From the NCBI GenBank assembly GCA_024195265.1, contig JAJLRJ010000013.1, positions 6,093,075-6,157,074 of the forward strand: a DNA stretch of 64,000 nt, read 5' to 3'. The translations under genes were made by a program, and so were the position numbers. Below the pieces are notes generated by a model that worked only from the letters and a program-made list of their open reading frames with translations, was not told where the DNA came from and did not search any database. Within the stretch, counting starts at the first letter, position 1. Every line of letters begins with the position of its first letter. Shown here piece by piece: positions 1-12,200 of this stretch. The stretch comes from Dendrophyllia cribrosa. Lineage: Eukaryota > Cnidaria > Anthozoa > Scleractinia > Dendrophylliidae.

Positions 1-196
1 GTATCTCCTGAAACCTCAAGAAAAGCCAAAAGCAGCTAAAATTGCAAAAATGAAGGGTTCTTTAGAAGAATGCCAAGAGTTCTGTCAAAATTCTCAAATA
101 AATGGAAACGATTTAAAGATCCTTCGCACACTAACAACAGGCAAAAAAGGAGAACCGATGGATCTACATTGCATCTTAATTCATCTACATGGAAAG
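1..196 (+). CDS. Gene A exon a1: end of N-terminal helical region (partial)
   Basis: The frame begins at base 2 and runs open to a GT donor after 196 (phase 0). It ends in DLHCILIHLHGK, identical in those residues to the end of the 51524-52284 exon of gene B. Only the last 65 codons of the exon are inside the window. The content is charged and helical. The family of this region is not recognised. Confidence 0.85.
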
Positions 197-3100
197 GTGC
201 GTAGCTCTTAATGGTTGTGTCACTCAAATTGTGTATCATACTGAGAAAAGAAAACTCCCGCTATTTAAACGCACAAATTAATAGCGAAGGCCTGGCTGCG
301 CAGCCCCATACTCATAGAACCTAGCCCGTCATTTTTCATGGTCATGGCTAGCGGATTGTTTCGCGGGCGCGTGTCTGCAACATGTGTGTCGCTCACACGC
401 GCGGCTACACAGCCGTCAGCTCGGTAAACACTTTCGCAGTGTTCAATAGGCGAAGCAGTAAAATCGTTATTTCCCTGCATTTTTTTTGCGCTTTGCTACT
501 CAAGACAGGGATACTAATTAAGGGATACTCAGAAGCCGCTTTAGTGGAAAAAGAAGAGCTTTTAGGGATAAAATCTTGCTTCGAGGAACTTCATATTATC
601 AACATGATCAATGCAGGAGCAATGCGGGGAGATGCCTTGTTTTTATTACGGATTTCAGAACCGAAGAAGCGGAGTTTTAACAAATTTCCAAGCAGTCCAG
701 TGCTTTAAAGGTAAAATAAATCACATTTTTCGATGGGAATTTATGTTGATATCAATTTTTGATTGACTTTTTCTTTGTGTTATCTTAAGTTTTGGAGACC
801 TGTTTATGAAACGTGCTCAAATTAAGTCGTGTTGTTATCTTGAATTTCATCGAGGACAGCTCTGCCTTGATGCGCTATAAATGGAACGTGTTTTACTTTT
901 AAACATAATCTAATGAAGATTTGAATACAATTTTTCGAAAGAAGATTGTGTTGTCCATTTTTATGTGCTTGTTCATTCATTACATATACTGAAAAGCGAT
1001 TTTATGTAAACAAAACAAGACTTAGATTTTCTGTCTTCACTCGCGTCGCCTTATGCAAATATGTTTGTGTATTTTTGCAATTTTGATTTCCAAATCAGTT
1101 TCTCGGGCAATTTTTGACAAACAAAAACTGTATTTTATTCGGAAGTTAGTCGTACCTGTTATTCTAGACAGAGAAAAGTTGTTTTTGTGAACTTTTGTTC
1201 GGTCTAAATGTACTGTGCAGACGGTCGGGTAATAAGCTTACTGTTTTTTGACAATTGCTAAAATTGAAAAATAGCCCGGTCGTCAATCTTAATTCTTGTG
1301 CTTCCGACCTTTCACCTTAGTTAAGTTTCACCTTAGTTAAGCTTGTTCATAGTGCTACGCTGTTAGGCTCTGCCTATCTATATATATTATTTATAAGCTC
1401 GCTGCCAAGAAAAAAATGTCGAAGTTAAGAGGGGGTATGATAACAGGCGCAAACGTTAAATAACAGCATAGAAAAGGATCTGTGATTACACATTTTATTT
1501 CGCTTTAGGTGCACAGCGAGCGTCCTGATCCAAAAACGGAGACCGATAGGCGAGCTATGAAACTCATCAGGTTGATTGTGGAAGCCTATCTAAAGAAAGG
1601 AGGTGGAGCTGGCTGGAAGTTTTGCTTTTTCTCATCGTCAATACTTGCTGATATTGCGCAAAACCATGTGACAAAAGGTAGTGCTTTCAAAAATGATAAC
1701 AGTTAATATCATTACAAAGAAGTAACTTAACTTAATTGCATCGTAATGTATTACATTGCATTGTATTGTATTGTATTATATTGCATTGTAATGTATTATA
1801 TTGCATTGTAATGTATTATGTTGCATTGTAATGTATTATATTGCAATGTAATGTATTCTATTGCATTTTAATGTATTATATTGTATCGTAATGTATTATA
1901 TTGCATTGTATTGCGTTGTATTGCATTGCTTTGCATTGCATTGTATTGCATTACATTGCATTGTATTGCATTACATTGCATTGCATTGTACTGTACTGTA
2001 TTGCATTACATTGCATTGGATTGTATTGCATTGCATTGCATTGTACTATATTCTATTGCATTGCATTGCATTGCATTGCATTGTATTGTATTGCGTCGCA
2101 TAGACAAATTCGGCTAACGCATTGTTCTACCCAATTCAAACCTTCTGGGAATAATATTCTTTGTTCACAATATTTCCATATAATTTCCATGTCAATGCTT
2201 CATTGATATGGAAGTTAACATGACGAACAAAGAGTTCTAATCCCTAAAGGTTTGAATTGGGTACAACAATGCGTCAGCCGAATTTGTCTATTGTACTGTA
2301 TTGCATTGCACTGCACTGCACTGCATTGCATTGCATTGCATGTATTGCATTTCATTGCATTGTACTGTACTGTTGTGGCATTGACGATATTCGTCGTACC
2401 TTTAAACATTGCGGCTGTTATCTGGCTATTGATATTTCTGCTATATTCTGTCGTGGAAAACTCTGCAAACTAATACCGAACTGTCTGTTTTCTCTTTGTT
2501 TTATTTTCTCCAAACAGATATCAGAAAGGAGGCAGGACGTTGTTTAGTGAACCTCCTAGAAGACAAAAAGGTGCAAAAAAGGCCAGAGTGTAGAGCATTA
2601 CTTGAGCAGATTTGCTCAGAGGTTCTTTTTTTCCCTGACAAGGAAACAAGGACGTCTCTTGTTCACTTTATCTCCAACAACCAAAGTTTACAAGACGCCC
2701 TCCCAAAGCACCAACATACTAAATTCTTGTCCTCGGCCTATAGAACACAGAGATTGGAAATTAACAAGACAACTATCAGCACACTGAACTCGAATTGTTT
2801 TGTCAACCATGGAATGTTTCAAAGACAGAAGGTAATCAGTATATGAGCTAAATAAGAAAAGGATACGCCCAGTATGAAGCGCTTCGTTAGGTTTTTGATA
2901 TCAGCAATGGCGGCTGCTGGCGTAACTGTGCCGCAAGATTATAGTCATTGTAACCCAACGAAAAACTTTCGCTGGTTTATCTGAACAGATAATTTTATGC
3001 CAAGGCACGGGAGAGTATCTTAAACTTATCCTCTAGAGAAAACTAAACTTCATAACGTTAAAATGATGAGAGGAAGAGGCGATTAGGACAGTGGAAAAAA

Positions 3101-3224
3101 TGGCCAAATAACATATTTCTAGCCAAAACTAAGAGCTAAAATTGAGTGGAAGGAATACCCTAATGTCAAAATTACATAACTTTAATTCCGAATTTCATAT
3201 TGATTGGTTGGTTTCTTACTTACC

Positions 3225-3256
<32 letters not shown>

Positions 3257-6200
3257 AAATTGTCTGTCTGATGCTCCTTATAGGTCGCTGTTAAAATCCT
3301 GTATGTGAAGAAACAACATCTCTTGAAAGACAATCCCGAATTCCAAGCCAAGGAGCGGCTCATTCGAGAAGTCTACAACATGAGGCAGTTAAATGCATCT
3401 CCCCACCCAAATTTCCCTGTTCTTCTCGGCTATGACACCAAAAGTTTGCCATACCATCTCATCACAAAATTCGAAAGATGGGGGAACATGTTACAGTTTG
3501 TTCGAAAGTCCAGAGAAAAAAACCCACAAGTGTTACCAAGTCAGCTTCTTACGATGCTCATCGACGTCACTGATGCTCTTTTGTACTTAGAAGGGTCAGG
3601 TTTAGTGCACCGCGCTGTCATGGCCGAAAACGTCCTTGTTGGAGATAACTTTGTCTGCAAATTAAGTGGACTACATTCTTTGCAACAAATTCCAAATGGA
3701 TCATCTAGCCTAGGTAAGACGAAAAATGATCATGAAACGTTGGTTGTTGAATGGGTCGTCGTAACCCGCGTGAGAGAGTAGGAGTATAGCCCTCGGTAAG
3801 TCTTTACAAGCCTAATGGCTCACAACTTCTGGAGTTTAACCCGGTTTCTGTAGCATGAAGCGACTGTAAGTGTTACTACTCCCGCCTGGATGGGATGTTA
3901 GTCCATCGCACGGTTACCCCGCAGCAATATGTCGCCGGTACTCATTTACATACCTGAGTGGAGAGAGACAACGTGGAGAAAAGTTTATTTCCGCCTCCAC
4001 GCAGCCCTTGAGCAAATTGTTTTTGGTTACGGGCTATCCCACAATCTGAGCAGAAGTTGTGTTTAGAATCAAATGAAAATTAAGTGTTTTAATACGAGTA
4101 AACTGGTCCACAAAAGAGTAGCATTCTGATTAATTAAGTCCCTGACCGGCCCGAATTTTCCGATACGGAGCGATAATACGGACCTTTCATGAATTGTTCA
4201 GTACCTGAATTGTGTTTTCGATCAAATTTTTAAAAGGAAACTATTTCGTGTAAAAGGTACTGATAAAACGTTAGCTTGGTTTTGACAACTATCTTTGAAA
4301 GGCATTGTTAACCCAAATATCAAATTTCCTATTTAAATAACCGTATAATTGTTGTATATTCATTTCTTGTAGTAAACGTTAGAATTTAGATTATTTCAGT
4401 ATTTTTTTATGGCTAAATCTAAGATGGCAGATGCTTGATGAGGGAGCCTAGAAAGCGGTCGTTCGGAAATCAAGACGTATTTCTCATGGCATATATTCTT
4501 GTGACTGTTCTATCCTATATTACAGGGGGAGGGCGGAACCCACATAAAGCCCGTTCTCAAAAGGGTTAGCTATGATAATCCCCAGTGGTGGTTAAACACG
4601 GTCTGCCAGGCATCATGGAATGAATTTTCGTTTTGAGCGGCACTCGATTCAGTTTCAAATGAACCTTCGAGATGTGATTACCTCGAGGAACTACAAATTT
4701 TCAGAATTTTAGCCTCTATGGAAGCACAAATCGGGCTAAATTAAAGTTTATACGATTACTCTTGTTTCGATACCATTTATTTTTACATATGAATAACTTG
4801 AGGTATCATTCTACGCTGATCGATCGAAAGACTTACTCATGCAATGACTACAAATTTGAGTCACAACAAGCACAAATCGGCCTTCATTGAAGTTGATAAA
4901 ATTCCTCTTGTTATTTAGCAGGGTTTTAAGCCGGTTGATCGACCGAAAGACGTATTAAAGCCAGGCTGCACGAGGAATTCCAACCGAGGAATATTGTGTA
5001 ACGAAAGCTTAATGAGCTTAAATCACGGGATTAAAATTCCAAAGTTGGTAACCACAACAATCGATTGTTGCTTTTTTTAGTCCTCTTGAGTTTTAGAATG
5101 TTATAATATCGAAATACACGATGGCAAGTTTGTTGTACTGTATGCTGGTAGTGCTGGATTTGTGTAATGAATAATAAAACTGTAAAATCATGTAAAACAA
5201 CAAATAATCAAGGGGCTGAAATCAATAATAAGTTTACAAAAACAGATTTCAGTCCTATTGACCATTAAAAATCCGACAACTGTACCTGAATTTTTTTTAT
5301 ATAATATCACAGATTATTCCTTGTTAAAACGTCAGGAGAAAAACATGATTTAAAAACCTATATAGCTAATGGAAATAAAGCAGTGACTAACATACATTGT
5401 AGCATCTGAACAAGAAGTGTTTCATTGGGTTTCAAAACACCGAGAAAACAGATGAAAGCCCCGACGCCGCAGGCAGAGGGCTTTTATTGTTTGCATGTGT
5501 TTTGAAACCCAATGAAACACGAATTTTTTTAAAAACCTTCTCCAACAAAGAAAATTTGAATATCCTATCTCTCCAAACATGTTCCAAGGAGCATTTCCTA
5601 TTGAGATGGTTGTTTGCTGAATCGTTTTATCGTGCGGCGGAATGACAACAATCGCGGAATGATTATGATATCACCTGCATGTTTTGGTTATTAAGTTATT
5701 TCTTCACATGACGATCTGCATTTATTATTACTTTATCGGAAAGTGAAGTGGTTGTTTGTTCGAGGCGGACAAATAATTGTACCAGTTGGCAAAAAAATGG
5801 CAGATTCCAGGTTCAGGCCCAGTAAATTAATCGAAGAATGCGGAGTTGAATCCTCTGGATACTTCAGACAAACGGCAAGTTTCATTTTGCTCTGCAATTT
5901 GTTGCTTTAGACATCGATAGTTTGGGTACATTTAAATGTTGTCGTTTATTTGCAGATTTGCGATCTTGCGTGATCGTACTCTTGATGCTGAGATGAAGGA
6001 GGGGACGACATTAGGACTTGGCTTAAGAGAAACCACCAGTAGATGACGGAGATGAGAAGAAGTTCTGGGAAAAGGGACTTTTAGGAAAGGAGACAGCTAA
6101 GTCGTTATTGAATGTTGTGTACTATTACAATTGAAAATTGTTTGGGCTTCGTGCTGGAGAGCATAGAAATATTTGTTTGAATAGTTTTGAAATTGGCGAG

Positions 6201-9200
6201 AATTATATTCGCTTTGAGGAAAAGTAAATTAATTCGTTTTTTTTAATAGTTTTTATTTGCTTTTAGAAAAACTATATAAATACAATTTAATCTCACATAA
6301 TATTCATTAAAACATTGAAACTACATTAACTTATAAAGACGTACTATCCCCCCCAGAGTGACATCAGACTACATGTAAAAGTTACAATTTCAAAAACAAT
6401 ATCTTTGATATTCTTATTATTCTAAATACAATATAAATATGGTTCTGATATACGATAAAATATACGATGATGAAAAAGACCGAAGAGAGATAGTGTAAAT
6501 CGTCAAGTAAAAAAGGGAACTAAAGGATTCCACTTTTTGTAATAATTAAACAGCCTTCCATTCTTTTTTGCTGCAATAAACAGTTCTAATTTATAAGTAG
6601 CTTTTAACTTGGCTTAAAAGACTATTAAAGAGGGGGTTACATTAGAATATTTGCACTTATAAATAAACATCTTAGCAAGGAGAATTACATGGTTCACCAA
6701 CAGAAAATCGTTGTTAAGATCAAACTTTCCGAAGAGAATATCTAGAAGAGAGAGGTTGAGCGATATGTTAACGTCATTGGCAAGCCAAGATAAAACTTCT
6801 TTCCAGAAAAAACTTGAAGACTAACACAAAAACAGTAAATGCTCCAGGGATTCCTCTTCTTCCTTGCAAAAGGCATATAAGGGGGATCCGACCATTTTGT
6901 AATGGAAAAGTTTTTTATTTGTGAAAATAATAAGATTAAGTAATTTATACTGAAATTCTCTTAGTTTTGTATCTAAAGTAGTTTCAAAGGCCAAAGAATA
7001 TAACCTTTTTCACTCTAAGGAAAGATCAGCATGACTACTTGAAATTTTAGCCTTAGCGGTAGGAGGAGTTTGCTTCTGAGATACAATTTCTTTGTAAGCC
7101 ATTTTCGATGTAATGTCTGTAAGGTCAACCATTTTACCCAATATTGATAGTTGAAAGCATTTTTGATCCAGAATAGACGGTTCACAATATGGGTTCCCCT
7201 TAATAGACGAACGCCAGCACTTGGTATACCATCTAAAAAGAGTCCAGAATCTTGTCACTTTTGAGGAAGGTGCGATCCTTAGAGACAATGTCACATTGTT
7301 ATAATCGAAATATACACCGAGAATTTTAATACATGTTTTAAATTCATGTGGAAATAACTCGTACCCTAATTTGCTTAACCCCAGACCAAAACATTCTGTC
7401 TTCTCTTCATTAACGTTGAGACCTGAACACTTAGAGAAATTCCCAATACTTTCTTGTAAATGATTGTAGGAAGAAGTGTCTTGGAGAAAGCAGGTTAGAT
7501 CATCAGCAAAAAGCAACACTTTCACCTCAACATTGCGAATCCAAATCCCCTGAATCTTTTCATTCTGTCGAATACTACATGCAAGAATTTCCAACCCTAT
7601 TATGAATAGAAGAGGGGATAGTGGGTCACCTTGGCGCACGCCCCGACCAATTGTAAAATAATCTGATGTAAAACCATTATTAATAATACAACTTGATATA
7701 TTAGAATAGAAAACCCGAATCCACTGAATAAAAGATGTCCCAAAGTTGAAAGTCTGAAGAACTTGCACAAGATATGTGTGATCGAGAGAGTCAAATGCTT
7801 TCTCAAAATCGATCACGACAAGCATCCCTGATAGCTTAGTTTGTTTGGTGTATTCTAAAATGTCATCAATACTTCTTACAACGTCAAAAATGGACCTTCC
7901 TTTGACATACGCAAATCAGGTAGAATTGATTCTAGACGTTTGGCTAAGGTTTTTGAGACGATTTTGGTGTCGACATTTAAAAGAGAGATTGGACGCCAGT
8001 TTTTTATTAACCTTTTGTCCCTGCCTTTCTATTCTAGCAATGTAATAACAGCTTGCTTCTGTGAATTGGATAACTCGCCATGCTTGTGTGCGTAATTAAA
8101 ACAATCAACCAGGGGCCGTATTCACGAAATCCTACCTAAGATATATCTTAAGATATAACTTAAAAGAAAATTTAGGAGCTTCCTAAGATATGTCCTAAGT
8201 GCTATTCACGAACGATATCTTATGACCATCCTAAGGTAAGCGTAACTTAGCAGTCTCCTAAGTTTAATGGTCGCGGGCAGTTATCGATTAGTAAAAGTAA
8301 ACCAATCAGAGACAGTTTATATGGCGCGATCTTATGAATAATAAGTTATGAAAATTACATGAATGAATATTTTGTATTGTATAAATTGTTGTTGTAATCA
8401 CAATGACGATACAATAATCTTTATTTCATCTCGAATTTAAGATAGCAAAACCGTGATAATATCTTCGTTCATGGTGAGTAGCGAAAGCAACAAACAAATC
8501 CATCATCATTTTAATAGGGTCTACTTCGATATTTCTTGTACAAGGGTTAATTACTTTCACGAAAAACGGAAATACAACTCTGCAAAGAGAAAGAAATGTG
8601 GAACCCGTTAATGACACGAAGGCCTTTATAAAACTAACCGTGTTGTTTGACATCACTAGAAAATATTTAATTTTTCTTAGCAATATAATGCTTTAAAATG
8701 TTTATCTAATCGGTAACTGTTGTGATACAGAATAATCACGCTGAAAATCGACGTAAAACTCGTTAACAATCGAATTTAGCCTCCGTCAAGACATGTTTTA
8801 ATAGGTTAGGAGGTCAATTTTGACCTCCTAAGATTAGGAGAAAAATTAAGACATATCTTAAGTTAGGAGGTCTTCGTGAATACCAGTTAAGACATGTCTT
8901 AAAAATTTAGGAGGTCCTAAGTTTAGAAGAAAAAATAAGACATGTCTTAAAATAGGAGGTCTTCGTGAATACCAGTTATCTCCTAAGTTATATCTTAGGA
9001 GGCTCTTTGGACTTAGGATGCTTTCGTGAATACGGCCCCAGATGTTTACCCAGAAGTGGCCAAAACACTAAATAAAATTCTGCGGTGAGACCAATCATTC
9101 CCAGGGGTTTTATTTTTTTTTTGAAAGTCTTAAGCATGTTAAAACACTCTCCTAAGGTAAGTTTTTTATCACACTTATTCCTTTGGTCCAAGGTTAATTT

Positions 9201-12200
9201 CGGGAGGCGTAAATTCCTCTTAAAAGAATTCGTTAAAGTTTCCCGATTCTCACTTTGGTTATCCTGGTAAAGGTCCGAATAAAAAGAGTGGAGTTCTTTC
9301 ATGATGGCTTGAGGATCTGATGTAATAGATTCATCCCTCTTGAAGATCTTACGGATTGAACTTTTCTTACCCCGGAACTTTGTAAATTTAAAAAATATTT
9401 ATTACTTTTTTCTTCTTGCTCATACCATGTGGCTCGTGTTCGTATTATCGCTCCTTGAGTAATGTAGTCGTTTTGAAGCTCATACTCAGTCTTTACGATT
9501 TCAAGCATATTCATATTACCGGGAGAAGGGTCTTGGTCACATAACTGTTGACACTCGTTTAGCTTATTCTCCATTACTGCCAATTTCGACCCTTGTTTTT
9601 TGGCTTAGTTTACTTTTCGTGATAGCACTGGGCATCGATCTGACGGGCTATTTAAATATGAAAAACCGAACGAAAAAGTTGTTTCAAACGTGAGTGCAGT
9701 TTAGGTCCTAAGTGTGAAACTGATGTTAAAAGTAGTCCTAAAGACGAGATCAAGACAGATGGAAATCAAGTTCAGTTCGAGAAGCTTCCTTTCTGCTTTG
9801 GGGACTTCAATAATTGTAATGTTGCATTCCATGTCAATAACAAATAAGCTGAATTGAAAAATTGCAATGGTAATTGCTATTTTGGTTTATGAATATCCAC
9901 ATTAAGAAACATTCAACACATGTGTTTCAACTAGTTAAAACACTATTTGAAACACGTGTGGTTGTCAACTCGGGTGTTTCATTGGCTTTCAAAACATATC
10001 CACCTGACCACAATGGGGAGCTTTGCCGGGTTGGCTTACAACATAATGAATAATTCATGAGTTTGAGAACCAGTCTTCTGGAAAAAAATCCAATTCTGGC
10101 CATAAAGACCTGGTAGAAAATTGTGATTAAAAGGACCTCAAGCAAAAAGTAATTCAAACTTCTGGGCTTGGAAATGAAAATGCATCTCTGAGTTTGTGTT
10201 TATGGTACTAAGGAGCCATATTTTTTGGGCCCTCTTACTTAGAATGTAATTAGAGCACAGCAATCAGGACGGTGCACATGAAAACAACTGTATGTTCTTT
10301 CACTTGAGCAAAAGTCTTAGGCAATTTATAACAAATCTGCAATTGACTCTGTCATAAGCAACCAGGAATTGGAAAGGTGGTCGCTTAGGAAGGATGGTTG
10401 CTTACAAGAGTCAAAGTACAGCAATAGAGAATGGTGGCTGAAAGAATAATCTAATAATAATTTAACTAACAATTTTCCTAACGGACAGATAATTCTAATG
10501 AGGTTTTTATGTAAACCGTAAGACAATCCCCTCCAAACTTAAATGCCGATCAGGGGTGGAGCAAGAAAAGAAGTGTTAATATTTTTTCTATTTTGAACTA
10601 GAACTATTTTCACCACAAGCTCCCCCATCCTCCTTCGTGGTTTTATAGGGTAAATAAAAAAGTAAATGAAGCCTTTTGAGAAGTCGGTACGCAGAAATGG
10701 AAACCAGAAACAGAAATTTCAGCTGCTGGCTTACAGCCCCCCTCTTCACCCTTGCCATCCTTGATAATCAAGGCATACCATAGTTAAATGGAGTTGATAT
10801 TATAATAGAAAACAATTTATAGAAATCAAAATAATTATAGCAATTCATAAGTGATACAACAGCTCCAACAAATATCTTAGTGAGCCAAAATTTCCCCCAA
10901 CTATTCTATGTTTACCTGCCAACTTTTTCAGAGTGATAGGCGTGAGAATTTTTTCGTGGGAGTGCCAGGATTTTCGAAGGCGACCCAACCAAATTCGAAG
11001 ACAACCCGATCTATTCCGAAGATGTCCCGCGAAGTTGTCTGGCAGAAGATGTTCCGAAGAATTCGGAAGATTCCATGGACCTCAGTCCACCGTTTAATAA
11101 TATCCAGCTGCAATCGTAATGTTCAAAACAATAACAACCTACAAAAAAGTGCCAAATTTTCATTAAATTACAGTTGCTTGAAGTCCCAGAGTACTCAAGT
11201 CTCATAGCTCACCCGTTTTTACTTCCAAAATTCGCCAAAGTTTAATCGTTTATAACAGCAAAACGGTAAGAGGTACGATGGGGTACGACGTCCTTAACTT
11301 AAAGAATAACCATTTCTGCAATAGATGGTGAAGCTTTCTTGGCTAAAACCGACAAGATATCGGGTCAGGAAGCGAACGCGTTGGTTGACTACATAACGTG
11401 CACGGCGTAGCAGCAAAAAGATAGAAAAACTAGCGCGAACGCCAAATCTCTACCAAATCGCATGTGATGATGGCAACAGATGAGAGCTCGAATTCAAATG
11501 TTTGCCAATTGACTTACGTCACAGCGGCGCGTGACCATTAGTAATAGGCAAAGAATTTGAAATATCATGTCGTTGTCGCGATAAAAAAAGTGAGGAACTA
11601 TCCCTCAGCGAGTACATGGCCAATACCATGTACTCGGATCTGAAAAGATCTACGGTCCCAAAATAAAACAAGTAAATCAGAAGCAAAGGACCGCGAACGA
11701 ACATGCTGCCGATGTATGTAGGATACTTTGATTATATTGGAAAGGCCCGCGAGGAAGTCAAATAATGACAAAATCAATGAAGATAGTTGCAATAGGTATA
11801 GGAAATCGTATGAACTAACTAGTGCATTTCGTGATTCATAGGCACGAGTGATGTTTTGAAAGTTCTCAAAATTGCACGAAATGCACGAGTTAGTTCATAC
11901 GATTTCTTGTTTATAATATTCTCAACAAAATTTTGGTGAGGCCGTCACGGTACACTGCGCGCCCTAGTGAACACGAAACGCTTCAATGGTTTTCAAGATG
12001 CTCAGGCCCCGTCCACACGTATACGTTTACGTTCGTTAACGCGCATATTTTTATGCGTTTAGGCCTCCCGTCCACACGTAAACGATTAAAACGGTCACCC
12101 TAAACGGATATTTTCGAAAACGTTCTCCAAAGTGGATATTTTCGAAAACGCCGTTTACCCGTTTACGTGTCGACAGCGTAAACGGATATTTTCGTAAACG

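Larger units (their letters stand above)
6236..9600 (-). mobile_element. Tx1/L1-like LINE, minus strand, inserted in a Crypton
   Basis: Read on the minus strand, pieces occur in retroelement order: a pre-RT segment (9583-9299), the start of RT (9302-9042), the RT core (8112-7010) and a C-terminal segment with a Cys/His motif (about 7000-6600). The element ends near a short A/T run at 6236. It carries frameshifts and a nested transposon at 8113-9038. The 5' end, with the endonuclease, is missing. It lies antisense to gene A. Confidence 0.8.

Noticed and set aside
1861..2206. Three overlapping forward ORFs rich in Cys, Ile, His and Leu
   Set aside because: They are produced by the stop-poor five-base satellite and have no splice or protein support.
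5808..5876. Short ATG frame MADSRFRPSKLIEECG as an independent host exon
   Set aside because: No paralogue in gene B and the donor would be GC rather than GT; more likely the start of the Crypton relic.
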